A DNA stretch of 64,000 bases, taken from assembly GCF_014638845.1 (NCBI RefSeq), contig NZ_BMFP01000001.1, positions 841,566 through 905,565 of the forward strand, in the 5' to 3' direction. This document shows, one piece after another, positions 52,656 through 61,348 of the stretch. Below the pieces are notes generated by a model. The model had not been told where the DNA came from and did not search any database. It saw only the letters and a program-made list of their open reading frames with translations. Positions within the stretch are counted from its first letter, which is position 1. Every line of letters starts with the position of its first letter. The DNA comes from Pontibacter amylolyticus. GTDB taxonomy: Bacteria; Bacteroidota; Bacteroidia; Cytophagales; Hymenobacteraceae. A program made the position numbers and the translations under genes.

Positions 52656-54227
52656 CTAGTGCATATCCAGCACCTGTACTTCTTCTATATTCAAAACTTC
52701 TACAAATATACCACGCTCGTGGGCAGTTTTCTTAAATTCCTGTATGGCTTCTAGTACGTCGTAATCAATGTACTCCGAGTTAGCTCCGTCGATGATCACA
52801 TGGCTGTCATTCGGCAGCTTCTCGAGTGTCAGCACAATGCTGGCTTTGTTCAGGAAAGATACGTGTTCGCTCAACTTAATGCGGATCGTTTCTTTCTCTC
52901 GGTGATCTTCCTTGTGGAAGAAGTAAGGTGACTTGTAATTCGCCTTCAGGATAAAGAAGATGCCGACTGACAGACCGATCAGGATACCTACCAGCAGGTC
53001 GGTGAACAGGATAGCCACGATCGTCACCACAAACGGAATGAACTGCTCATGTCCCAGTTTAAGCTGCCCTTTGAAAAGAGTTGGCTTCGTGAGCTTATAG
53101 CCTACCATCAGGAGCACGGCTGCCAGCGCCGACAATGGAATCTGGTTAAGGAAGCCGGCCAGGAACAACACGGAAAGCAACAGGAACACACCGTGGATAA
53201 AGGCAGACATTTTCGTTTTGCCACCGGCCGCGATATTGGCAGAGCTTCGCACGATCACAGCCGTCATCGGGATACCGCCCAGCATACCTGCAATGATGTT
53301 GCCTACTCCCTGCGCCTTTAGTTCGCGGTTGTTTGGCGTGCGGCGCTTGTGCGGATCCAGTTTATCCACGGCCTCCACGCTCAGCAGCGTTTCCAGGCTG
53401 GCGATGATGGCGATGGTGAAGGCCACTACGTAGAGTGAAGGATTGGCAAACTGCGTGAAATCCGGCAAGCGCAACTCGTTACTCAAAGCAGCCATACTGC
53501 TGATCTCCGGCAGACTCACCAGGTGCGTGCCCGCGATGGCCAGTTCAGGGAAGTAATTGATGAACAGATAGTTTATACCTACAGAACCCACGACGACGAT
53601 CAGGGCGCCCGGTACCAGCTTAAACAGCTTAATGCGCTTCATAAACGACTGCTCCCATAAGATCAGTACGGCCATAGAGAGGACACCGATCAGCAGCGCA
53701 CCCAATTGGATGGCACTGAAGGCATGGATTATACCTGAAAAGGTATTGCGCCCGTCCGGCTGGAAGAAATTCATCTCACCGAAGAAATCATCATCCGCTC
53801 CCATAAAATGCGGGATCTGCTTCAAGATCAGGATCAGACCAATGGCGGCTAGCATTCCTTTAATAACGGATGAGGGGAAATAAAGGCCAATGACACCGGC
53901 CTTCAGAAAACCCAGCGCCACCTGCAATATACCTGCCAGCACAACTGCCAGCAAAAAGGCTTCATACGACTGCAGTGTCTCAATGCCATTCAATACGATC
54001 ACGGTAAGGCCAGCTGCCGGGCCACTTACGCTCAGGTGCGAACCACTCAGCCAGGATACAACCAAACCGCCTACCACACCAGTAACAATACCGGCAAAAA
54101 GTGGGGCGCCTGAAGCAAGTGAAATACCTAAGCAAAGCGGAAGGGCAACAAGGAAAACAACGAGGCCAGCCGGAAAATCCTTTCCGAGGCTAGCCATGTA
54201 GTTCGGCTTTAAGGGGGTTTCTTTCAT
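52656..54227 (-). CDS. SulP-family anion (probably bicarbonate) transporter
   Basis: 523-aa transporter with about 12-14 membrane segments and a C-terminal STAS domain (about 450-515, [20 protein letters not shown]). SulP signatures: [20 protein letters not shown] and [11 protein letters not shown] near the N-terminus, [19 protein letters not shown] in the middle. Coupling with carbonic anhydrase suggests HCO3-, as in BicA-type systems, but sulfate cannot be excluded. ATG at 54227 ([10 protein letters not shown]) is preferred to the frame from 54299. Confidence 0.92.
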   Translation of the reverse strand: MKETPLKPNYMASLGKDFPAGLVVFLVALPLCLGISLASGAPLFAGIVTGVVGGLVVSWLSGSHLSVSGPAAGLTVIVLNGIETLQSYEAFLLAVVLAGILQVALGFLKAGVIGLYFPSSVIKGMLAAIGLILILKQIPHFMGADDDFFGEMNFFQPDGRNTFSGIIHAFSAIQLGALLIGVLSMAVLILWEQSFMKRIKLFKLVPGALIVVVGSVGINYLFINYFPELAIAGTHLVSLPEISSMAALSNELRLPDFTQFANPSLYVVAFTIAIIASLETLLSVEAVDKLDPHKRRTPNNRELKAQGVGNIIAGMLGGIPMTAVIVRSSANIAAGGKTKMSAFIHGVFLLLSVLFLAGFLNQIPLSALAAVLLMVGYKLTKPTLFKGQLKLGHEQFIPFVVTIVAILFTDLLVGILIGLSVGIFFILKANYKSPYFFHKEDHREKETIRIKLSEHVSFLNKASIVLTLEKLPNDSHVIIDGANSEYIDYDVLEAIQEFKKTAHERGIFVEVLNIEEVQVLDMH

Positions 54228-54376
54228 ATGGTAAATGTTGTAAGCGAAGGCTTTCCAACTCACATCCCTGCGCCGGCTTTTGGCTGGCAGCAGGAACATA
54301 AGTCAGATACTCACCTTATGCTCACAAATGTACGGGGGAGGTATTAAGGGAAAATTAAAACCAGATTAAAAACAAA

Positions 54377-55774
54377 TTAAAATGCGTTTTTTGCTGAAAT
54401 AAGTCCGATTGCCTGCGGCAATCGCAGTGTTACGATCGTTCCCTCGTCCACTCTGGAGTCAATGGAAATAGTGCCTTTATGCAGCTTTATGATGCTCTCC
54501 GTCAGCGGCAGACCGATGCCGTGGCCGTTGATGTTGCGCACGTTATTCGCCCTGAAAAAAGGCACAAACACATGCCGCAAATCATGCGGGGCAATGCCCA
54601 CGCCTTTGTCTGTCACCTGCAGGATGACCTCCCTCCGATCTGCCGAAAGACGCACGGTGCTGTACTCTCCCTTGGGCGAAAACTTGGCTGCATTCTCCAG
54701 CACATTCACAATGGCGATCAGCAGCAGGGCATCGTTCCCTTTCACGATCAGGCGGTCCTCGTCGTCGGGGAGGTTGTCAAAATCGATATCAAACAGCGCG
54801 CCCGGGTGCCGTTTCAGTGCCTGCTCATGGGCCATCCACAGCAACTCATCAAAGCGCAAATGCGCGAGCTTGATCTTGGAAGTATCCACGCTGGCCTGGG
54901 CAATCTGCAGCAGGCCGTTTGAGAGCTCGGCCAGCAGACGGGCGTCTTCGAGGGTGGAGGCAAGCACCCGCTGGTACTCTTCTTTCTCGCGGGGCTTCAT
55001 CAGGGCCACTTCCAATTCGCCGATCATGGCGGTAAGCGGGGTGCGCAGCTCATGGGAGGCATTCGACACGAAGGTGCTCTGCATTTCAAACGCCTTTTCC
55101 AGGCGGTCCAGCATTTTGTTGAAGGTCTGGGAAAGGTGTGATAGTTCGTCTTTTCCGCCTGCATTGCTCAGGCGCAGGTGCAGGTCCGAGGCGCTGATCT
55201 TCTCTACCTCCCCCACTACTTTGGTAATGGGCCGCAGCGCTTGCCGCGCAAACACCCAGCCAGCGACTAATACCACCACCATCGAGCCCAGAAAACCGAC
55301 GATCAGGACGATCTTCAGATGCTGGAGCTTGCGCAGACTGTAGGCATCCACAGAAGAGGAAAACACGATAAAATCGCCTTCGTTGTCTTCGTACAGCATG
55401 CCCACCACCTGGCGCTCTTCCTGCTCGTATTGTACCATACCTTCCCGCTTCACACGCTCTAACACGTCGGTCGGCACAGCCAGTTGCCCGTCTCCGTCAG
55501 CGAAAAACAAGCTGCCGTCCGAGCGGTAAATGCTCACCTTCTCAAACGGAAGCACCTGGTAGTAGCGGATCTGGTTGCTGCGACGGGCTCTCTCACTCAC
55601 CTCGTCCGCCTCCAGCACATGGGCGGCCGTGTCGTAGGCCCGCCCCTCAATGCGCTTGTAAAAATCATCTTGTCGGTAGAGGGAGGTGAAGTAGTAGATC
55701 ACCAGCGAGAACAGGATCAGGATGAGGGCGAATATACCTGCGAACTGCAGGGTCAGTTTGTTGCGGATGGTCAT
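54377..55774 (-). CDS. Sensor histidine kinase (HAMP type)
   Basis: 465-aa membrane kinase. First membrane segment 8-29, a periplasmic sensor of about 120 aa, second segment about 150-172, HAMP (about 173-225), HisKA with the phospho-His in SNASHELRTPLTAM, and the ATPase with NVLENAAKFS, VTDKGVGI and GHGIGLPLT. The first codons overlap the last four bases of the response regulator gene (ATGA), so the pair is coupled with the regulator first. The architecture is like CusS/PhoR-type kinases; the signal is not visible. The divergent neighbour is a metal exporter gene. Confidence 0.94.
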   Translation of the reverse strand: MTIRNKLTLQFAGIFALILILFSLVIYYFTSLYRQDDFYKRIEGRAYDTAAHVLEADEVSERARRSNQIRYYQVLPFEKVSIYRSDGSLFFADGDGQLAVPTDVLERVKREGMVQYEQEERQVVGMLYEDNEGDFIVFSSSVDAYSLRKLQHLKIVLIVGFLGSMVVVLVAGWVFARQALRPITKVVGEVEKISASDLHLRLSNAGGKDELSHLSQTFNKMLDRLEKAFEMQSTFVSNASHELRTPLTAMIGELEVALMKPREKEEYQRVLASTLEDARLLAELSNGLLQIAQASVDTSKIKLAHLRFDELLWMAHEQALKRHPGALFDIDFDNLPDDEDRLIVKGNDALLLIAIVNVLENAAKFSPKGEYSTVRLSADRREVILQVTDKGVGIAPHDLRHVFVPFFRANNVRNINGHGIGLPLTESIIKLHKGTISIDSRVDEGTIVTLRLPQAIGLISAKNAF

Positions 55775-56451
55775 GCGTCGTCCTCCTTGAGCACATAGCC
55801 CATCCCCACCAGGGTATGGATCAGCTTACCAGGGAAACCTTTGTCTATTTTTTTGCGCAGAAAATTGATGTATACATCGATCACGTTGCTTCCGGTGTCG
55901 AAGGAGGTCTCCCAGACGCTCTCCGTAATATCGACGCGCGACACCACACGCCCCTTGTTGCGCAGCAGGTAATGCAACAGGGTAAACTCCCGGGCTGTGA
56001 GGTTGATAGGCTTTCCCCCACGCGTCACCGTCTTGCTGCCCAGGTCCATTTCGAGGTCTGCGATCGAGAGTTTCTCCCCTCCCCCGTTGTCGCCTGACCG
56101 GCGGGAGAGCGCGCGGAGGCGGGCCAGTAGCTCCTTGAACTCGAAGGGTTTGGTGAGGTAGTCGTCGGCTCCGGCGTCCAGTCCGGTGATCTTGTCATCG
56201 GTAGAGCCGAGGGCGGTGAGCATCAGGATGGGGACCTGCGATTTTTTCTTCCGAACTTGCTGGCATACCTCCAACCCGTTCAGGTGCGGCAGTATAATGT
56301 CCAGGATGATCAGGTCGTACTCGTTTTGCAGGGCCATCTTCAGGCCAAAGTTGCCGTCATAGGCCTGGTCTACTTCGTACGACTGTTCTTCCAGCCCCTT
56401 TTTGATAAAGGAAGCCACTTTGGGTTCGTCTTCTACCAGCAGTATTTTCAT
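55771..56451 (-). CDS. OmpR-family response regulator
   Basis: 226-aa regulator. Receiver: MKILLVEDEP, Asp51 in LIILDIILP, Thr in MLTALG and Lys in YLTKPFEF. Winged helix: LTAREFTLLHYLL and VIDVYINFLRKKID. It is translated before its kinase and overlaps it by 4 nt. The sequence is of the CusR/CopR type (inference by resemblance). The divergent gene encodes a CDF metal exporter, so metal control is plausible but unproven. Confidence 0.94.
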   Translation of the reverse strand: MKILLVEDEPKVASFIKKGLEEQSYEVDQAYDGNFGLKMALQNEYDLIILDIILPHLNGLEVCQQVRKKKSQVPILMLTALGSTDDKITGLDAGADDYLTKPFEFKELLARLRALSRRSGDNGGGEKLSIADLEMDLGSKTVTRGGKPINLTAREFTLLHYLLRNKGRVVSRVDITESVWETSFDTGSNVIDVYINFLRKKIDKGFPGKLIHTLVGMGYVLKEDDA

Positions 56452-56558
56452 AATCCTGTCACTATTTACGTTTTTGCCCGCACAAGATACGATTTCTGCA
56501 GAACTGAGCCGTCCGGCAGCTTGCAGTTGCGTTAATATCTGTCTATTTTAGAGGAATT

Positions 56559-57488
56559 ATGGCACACGATCATCACCAGCACGGAGGCCACGGCCATCAC
56601 CATCATCACGGAGGCAGCAACATCAAGGTTGCTTTCTTCCTGAACCTGGGCTTCACCGTGATCGAGGTGTTCGGCGGACTCTGGATCAACAGCATGGCCA
56701 TTCTCTCGGATGCGCTACACGACCTCGGCGACTCGCTTTCCCTGGGCCTGGCCTGGTACTTTGAACGGCTTTCGCGCAAAGGCAGCGACCAGCAGTTCTC
56801 TTACGGGTATAAACGATTTTCGCTGCTCGGCGCTGTCATCAACTCGGTGGTTTTATTGCTGGGTTCAGGTATTGTGCTTTGGGTGTCGATCCCGCGTCTG
56901 TTTAATCCAGAGCCGGTGCATGCGCCGGGTATGATCGGCTTTGCCATTCTGGGTGTGCTGGTAAACGGATTCGCGGCCCTGCGCCTTAACAAGGGTGACT
57001 CGCTGAATGAACGGGTGGCCATGCTGCACCTGCTGGAGGATGTGCTGGGCTGGGCGGCCGTGCTGGTGGGCGGTATTCTGCTCTATTTCTTCGATTGGCC
57101 TATCATAGATCCGCTGCTTTCGGTGCTCATCACGGGTTTCATTCTCTACAACGTGGTGCGCAACCTGCGCAAAGGACTTCAGATTCTGCTGCAGGGCACT
57201 CCCACTAACATCAGTCTGCAGGAAGTGCGCCGCCGCCTGGAGTTACTTCCCGGTATACGCTCCGTGCACGATCTGCACCTTTGGACGCTGGACGGCATCA
57301 ACCATGTACTGACCATGCATGCCGTGGTGGAAGAGAACCTGAATCTGGAAGAGGCGCATGAAGTGAAACAGCGCATACGCGACACCATGCAGGACGCGAA
57401 GATAGACCACGTAACGGTTGAGTTGGAAATGCCGGGACAGGAATGCAGTCAGGAGCACTGCACGCCCGATCTGACTAGTTCTGGTTAA
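56559..57488 (+). CDS. Cation diffusion facilitator (Zn/Co/Cd-type) transporter
   Basis: 309-aa inner-membrane metal/H+ antiporter. The His-rich N-terminus (HDHHQHGGHGHHHHHGG) is a typical metal-binding tail. Six membrane segments; HxxxD-type metal site in SDALHDLGDSL (TM2) and the partner Asp in IIDPLLSVLITG (TM5). A C-terminal cytosolic ferredoxin-like domain (about 210-290) contains RSVHDLHLWTLD. Best match is the CzcD/ZitB class. It is divergent from the two-component pair and overlaps the convergent DUF1801 gene by 14 nt. Confidence 0.94.
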   Translation: MAHDHHQHGGHGHHHHHGGSNIKVAFFLNLGFTVIEVFGGLWINSMAILSDALHDLGDSLSLGLAWYFERLSRKGSDQQFSYGYKRFSLLGAVINSVVLLLGSGIVLWVSIPRLFNPEPVHAPGMIGFAILGVLVNGFAALRLNKGDSLNERVAMLHLLEDVLGWAAVLVGGILLYFFDWPIIDPLLSVLITGFILYNVVRNLRKGLQILLQGTPTNISLQEVRRRLELLPGIRSVHDLHLWTLDGINHVLTMHAVVEENLNLEEAHEVKQRIRDTMQDAKIDHVTVELEMPGQECSQEHCTPDLTSSG

Positions 57489-57834
57489 GCTGCACCGCCT
57501 GGCGAACCAGGTCGCTGAAATACTCTTCGTCTATATCCTCGGGCGTGCGCAGTTTGATGTGTGGCAGTTGGCCGTTGCGGCTCACCAGACGCCTGTGCGG
57601 GTCCGAAAGCTCTTTCCCTCGGAAGAAACCGAAGTGCAGTCCGCTGCGGGAAGAGGCGAAGTAGCATACAGGTCCGTAAAAGAAATAGCAGGGATTTTCC
57701 CAGCGCACACACTCCTCCAGGTGGGCCGCTGTCTGACTAATGATCTGGCGTACTGCCTGCGCTAACAGCTGTTTCTCAGGTGATAATTTGTCGATGTACT
57801 CATCGACCTGGTTGGTAGATATCTTGCTTCTCAT
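57475..57834 (-). CDS. DUF1801 protein
   Basis: 119-aa cytoplasmic protein of the DUF1801/YdhG-like fold: VDEYIDKLSPEKQLLAQAVR at the start, VRWENPCYFF and YFASSRSGLHFGFFRG in the middle. Function unknown. The last 14 bases overlap the 3' end of the convergent CDF gene, so no terminator separates them. Confidence 0.87.
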   Translation of the reverse strand: MRSKISTNQVDEYIDKLSPEKQLLAQAVRQIISQTAAHLEECVRWENPCYFFYGPVCYFASSRSGLHFGFFRGKELSDPHRRLVSRNGQLPHIKLRTPEDIDEEYFSDLVRQAVQLNQN

Positions 57835-58019
57835 ACAGGGTATGTATTGGCCTTAGCGGCCAGAGCCGTTAATTTACAGCTAAATATACATATCTTTTAA
57901 TATTGAAGCAAAAAATATGCTGTTGCGGTTTAGGGGTTTCCGAATACCTATACCTGTTTCCGGCTACTGTCAGGCGCTTAAGCTTATCGTTCACAAACAC
58001 TTATACCCTGGGGCAAGGT

Positions 58020-58664
58020 TTACACCATTTCGAGGTGCTGCAGCAGCCTTCCCTCGAGTTCGTCGAGCTGGCAAAAGCCACTGGCGAGCAACTCAGGTCC
58101 CATGCCCCCTTCCAGGTATACGCTTGGCAGGTTCGTGACGCCCAGCATCTCCACAAACTCAAACTCTTTCTCAGCCGCGTCGATGATCTCATCGGCCTCA
58201 AACAAGGTATAGAACAGGTTTTCCTGGATGCCAAAGGGACGCACCACATGGGCCAGCACCTGCGGGTCTGCCAGCTTAAGGCCGTCGGCGTAGAAGGCCG
58301 AGTGCAGCGCCCGGAGTACTTCGAGTGTGAGGGCGGGCCTTAGCCGGCGCACCACGTGCAGGGCGCGACATGCGGGCTCTGTGTCGTACACAAAATCTTC
58401 CTGCAGGAAAAGGCCATAGTTGAAGGGGAGGCTGGTGCGCTCCTGCACCCGGTGCCAACTAACGGCCAGTCGCTCCTTCTGCTCCCGCGAAATGGGCTCC
58501 CGGGCATACGGGTTCAGCCCAGCGGCGATCACCTCCACCGTCAGCCGTCCGTGCCAGAGGGCGCGCAAACGACGGATCACATGCGTGAAGCCGTAGCACC
58601 AGGCACACATCGGGTCGGTTACATACAGCAAGACCGGGTTATAAGGACTGTTGACCATAGGCAT
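58020..58664 (-). CDS. DsbA-family thiol oxidoreductase-like protein
   Basis: 214-aa thioredoxin-fold protein with helical insert, DsbA/FrnE-like. Redox motif Cys20-x2-Cys23 in VTDPMCAWCYGF and the cis-Pro region GVTNLPSVYLEGG. No signal peptide, so cytoplasmic, as in several FrnE-like proteins. Substrate unknown. Single gene; the 185-nt spacer to its left has one CTATACCT copy. Confidence 0.85.
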   Translation of the reverse strand: MPMVNSPYNPVLLYVTDPMCAWCYGFTHVIRRLRALWHGRLTVEVIAAGLNPYAREPISREQKERLAVSWHRVQERTSLPFNYGLFLQEDFVYDTEPACRALHVVRRLRPALTLEVLRALHSAFYADGLKLADPQVLAHVVRPFGIQENLFYTLFEADEIIDAAEKEFEFVEMLGVTNLPSVYLEGGMGPELLASGFCQLDELEGRLLQHLEMV

Positions 58665-58710
58665 ATTTTACATTTCCTTAGAGGTTGTACCCCAATGCAG
58701 GTGGTTAGGT

Positions 58711-59493
58711 TCAGGTATAGATCATCTTTACGGTCATACCGCCGTCCACCACCAAATGCTGCCCCGTAATAAAACCGGCTTTCTCGGAGCACAGAAAAAG
58801 CGCCGCTTCGGCAATGTCCTGCGGCTCCCCTACCCGACCTACCGGGTGCTGCGCTTTATCCTCGCGGGTATGCTGCGGCTCATAGCGTTCCCGCTCTTTC
58901 TGCCAGGGACCGGTCTCAATCCAGCCCGGCGCAATGGCATTCACCCGGATGCGATCCGGTGCCAGGCTGACGGCCAGGGAATGCGTGAGTGCCTCGAGTC
59001 CGCCTTTGGAGGCTGAATAGGCAAAGGTATCGGGCTCCGACATGAATGCGCGCGTGCTCGTGATGTTGAGGATGGCAGGATGTGCCGCCTGGCGTAACAG
59101 CGGCAGGGCATACTTAGCGCAGAGCATCGGTCCGCGCAGGTTCACCGCCAGTATCCGGTCAAACTCCGACATCAGCAGTTCATCCAGCTTGCCAGCAAAA
59201 GGGTCGGCTATACCTGCGTTGTTCACCAACACATCCAGGCGACCATGTTTGGCCTGCACTTTCTCCATCAGGGTGGCTACCTCGTGCTCGGCGCTTACGT
59301 CACCAGGTATAAAGGTAGCCTTGTGCTTCTGGTCCTGCAAGCGCTGCAAGGCTTCGCGGCCTGCTTCCTCGTCAGCATCCGTCAGCACGACCCGGGCGCC
59401 CGCCTGCCCAAAGGCCTGCGCTATACCTAAGCCTATACCTTGCGCGCCGCCGGTAATCAGCACGACTTTGTCTTTGTAATCCCCTGTGGCCAT
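58711..59493 (-). CDS. Short-chain dehydrogenase/reductase
   Basis: 260-aa classical SDR: TGGAQGIGLG cofactor loop (residues 14-23), LVNNAGIA, catalytic Ser in ILNITSTRAF, YSASKGG, then IAPGWIETGP and the C-terminal GQHLVVDGGMT. An Asp at the end of strand 2 (LTDADEE) suggests NAD rather than NADP. Substrate unknown. It lies 46 nt after the DsbA-like start and 104 nt before the HPF gene. Confidence 0.9.
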   Translation of the reverse strand: MATGDYKDKVVLITGGAQGIGLGIAQAFGQAGARVVLTDADEEAGREALQRLQDQKHKATFIPGDVSAEHEVATLMEKVQAKHGRLDVLVNNAGIADPFAGKLDELLMSEFDRILAVNLRGPMLCAKYALPLLRQAAHPAILNITSTRAFMSEPDTFAYSASKGGLEALTHSLAVSLAPDRIRVNAIAPGWIETGPWQKERERYEPQHTREDKAQHPVGRVGEPQDIAEAALFLCSEKAGFITGQHLVVDGGMTVKMIYT

Positions 59494-59534
59494 ATTTCTT
59501 TGATGATCTGATGCCTGCCTATACCTAACAGCAA

Positions 59535-59575
59535 ACCCGCTGCCGGTTGGTGCTATACCTAACCTGGCAGCGGGT
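59535..59575 (-). terminator. Terminator-like hairpin after the HPF gene
   Basis: A stem of about 14 bp with one bulge (ACCCGCTGCC with GGCAGCGGGT) has a copy of CTATACCT in its loop; left flank CAGCAAA. Confidence 0.55.
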
Positions 59576-59597
59576 CTGCTTTGCGGTGCCTGTCGGC

Positions 59598-59903
59598 TTA
59601 TCTTTTCTCGAGCTGACGCTTGAGTTTTTCTTCTACGTTTTTGAGCAGTTCGTACCAGTTGTCGCCGTCGTCCTCGGCGAAAGCATCGTTGCCCGGTATA
59701 CCTACGCGCATGCTCAGCTTTTTGGAGTCAGTGGCGTGGTTGGCCTCTTCTTTAAAGTACACGTCCACTGAGTCGATCTTCTTGGCGTGGCGCTTTAGTT
59801 TGGTGATGGTATTGCGGATATGCTGCTGCACGTCGTCCGAGATCGAAATGTCTACAGCCTGCACATCAATCTTAATTCCTTCGAAATTCTCTGTATAATT
59901 CAT
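59598..59903 (-). CDS. hpf: Ribosome hibernation-promoting factor family protein (HPF/RaiA)
   Basis: 101-aa short-type HPF/RaiA: IDVQAVDISISDDVQQHIRN at the start, a KIDSVDVYFKEE strand and a basic helix at the end (KNVEEKLKRQLEKR). It binds the 30S decoding region in stationary phase and inactivates ribosomes. The short form lacks the dimerising C-terminal domain. ATG at 59903. Confidence 0.88.
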   Translation of the reverse strand: MNYTENFEGIKIDVQAVDISISDDVQQHIRNTITKLKRHAKKIDSVDVYFKEEANHATDSKKLSMRVGIPGNDAFAEDDGDNWYELLKNVEEKLKRQLEKR

Positions 59904-60073
59904 GTTCTGTCTTATATGTATTTTTTGCTTGTGGAAAGCCTTTTATGTGGAATCCCAATGCTGAATTTAAACGGAGGCAAGACATTAAAGTTTACCAGCG
60001 TAAACCCGCCATCAGAAGCAACATAGCATCCGTCCGGTTCGTTTTTATGCATATTCACCCAATGCTAACCGTT

Positions 60074-60793
60074 ATGCAAAACTTACCTATCAACTGGCTG
60101 ACAGAAGGATTGCTTGACTTTGAATACAAGAAATATCGTTTACTGGCCTACCTGCAGGCTGTTCGCTCCGAATTCGGGCAGCAGCGCCTCTACCCTGTTT
60201 TTTCTGACCTGATCATGCACTACCGCCACCTGCAGCAAGTGCGGGAGCACAAGAAACTGGTGTACGAATCCTTTCCGCAACAAATTACCCGCGCCGACTT
60301 TGAGAAGCTGGAACTGGTATATGAAAAGATCGTGGAGGACGACGAGACCATGGCCCAGATCGAGGAAGTGATCCAGTATGCCGCACCGCTTTTCACGGAA
60401 GCCGTGAGCGAGGGCAAGGAGCTGTATGACTTCATCGAACGCCACCTTGAGATCAACCCGGTCGGTATTACGCCGATGTACTTCAACGAGGGCTACCTTT
60501 TCCTCGACGCCTTTCCGGGCAAGGAAACGCAGGTATACGTGTACCGCATCACCGTTTTTGAAAATACCTACGAGAAGTACCGGGGCATCAACACCCAACT
60601 ACTGCGCACGGTGCGCCGCGGCCTGGCCCAGACTTACGAAAACCTGAAGGTAGAGCTGGTCAGAGAAAACCAGGAACTGCCCAACCCCGCCACCTTTGTA
60701 GTGGTCGCCAAAGTACCCTGTCCGCTCGACAGCGCGCTGTTGCCCATCGCCAAGCGCTCGCTGGTGAAGTACGTGACACGCCTGGCCGCCTGA
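60074..60793 (+). CDS. Conserved-looking protein of unknown function
   Basis: 239-aa cytoplasmic protein starting MQNLPINWLTEGLLDFEYKK. It is helical in the first half (YRLLAYLQAVRSEFGQQRLYP; EHKKLVYESFPQQITRADFE) and strand-rich in the second (GITPMYFNEGYLFL; TQVYVYRITVFENTYEKYRG). I do not recognise a named family. Alternative upstream Mets are at 60053 and 60062; 60074 gives the cleanest start. It lies 57 nt before the OsmC gene and may share its transcript. Confidence 0.7.
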   Translation: MQNLPINWLTEGLLDFEYKKYRLLAYLQAVRSEFGQQRLYPVFSDLIMHYRHLQQVREHKKLVYESFPQQITRADFEKLELVYEKIVEDDETMAQIEEVIQYAAPLFTEAVSEGKELYDFIERHLEINPVGITPMYFNEGYLFLDAFPGKETQVYVYRITVFENTYEKYRGINTQLLRTVRRGLAQTYENLKVELVRENQELPNPATFVVVAKVPCPLDSALLPIAKRSLVKYVTRLAA

Positions 60794-60850
60794 CTTGGTG
60801 TAAAAGGTATAAATGTATACCTTCGGGTCTTAGAAAACGAAAATACCAAT

Positions 60851-61264
60851 ATGGAGATCAACCTCACCCGCGTAGACCAGGACTATCATTTTGAAGCCAG
60901 AGGCGCAGCCAACGTAGCCATTAACATAGACGCCAACCCCGAGATCGGGGGCCACAACCAGGGTGCCCGCCCGATGGAGCTCATGCTCATGGGCCTGGGC
61001 GGCTGCAGCGCCATTGATATCATCAGCATCCTCAAAAAGCAGCGCCAGCCGATCGATAGCTTCGACATCAATATGAAGGCCGAGCGCCAGAAGGTGCAGG
61101 AATTTAACCTGTTCAGCACCATCCACATCCACTTCAAGCTGGGCGGTCAGCTGGACGAGGACAAAGTGCGCCGTGCCATTGAGCTCTCGCTGGAGAAGTA
61201 CTGCTCGGTAGCGGCCATCCTATACAAAACTGCCACGATCACGCACTCTTTTGAGATAGTGTAG
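60851..61264 (+). CDS. OsmC-family peroxiredoxin-like protein
   Basis: 137-aa cytoplasmic OsmC-type protein. The two redox Cys are Cys52 (LMGLGGCSAIDI) and Cys118 (LEKYCSVAAIL), as in thiol peroxidases of the OsmC/Ohr superfamily, here of YhfA type. It probably reduces organic peroxides or handles reactive thiols; substrate unknown. TACCTTCG at 60818-60825 with TTGG about 20 nt before it could be its own promoter. Confidence 0.88.
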   Translation: MEINLTRVDQDYHFEARGAANVAINIDANPEIGGHNQGARPMELMLMGLGGCSAIDIISILKKQRQPIDSFDINMKAERQKVQEFNLFSTIHIHFKLGGQLDEDKVRRAIELSLEKYCSVAAILYKTATITHSFEIV

Positions 61265-61280
61265 CTCAATTATACCTTGT

Positions 61281-61331
61281 GAAACAGCACGGGCCTTTCC
61301 TCAGATTTGTAGGAAAGGCCCGTGCTGTTTC
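61281..61331. terminator. Very strong bidirectional terminator
   Basis: A perfect 21-bp stem (61281-61301 with 61311-61331) with a 9-nt loop lies between the convergent OsmC and MetZ-type genes. TCGTTTTTT follows on the right. Confidence 0.85.
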
Positions 61332-61348
61332 GATCGTTTTTTAAGCCA

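Noticed and set aside
57903..58343. 146-aa plus-strand frame
   Set aside because: Shadow of the DsbA-like gene, which has a CxxC motif and cis-Pro in the opposite strand.
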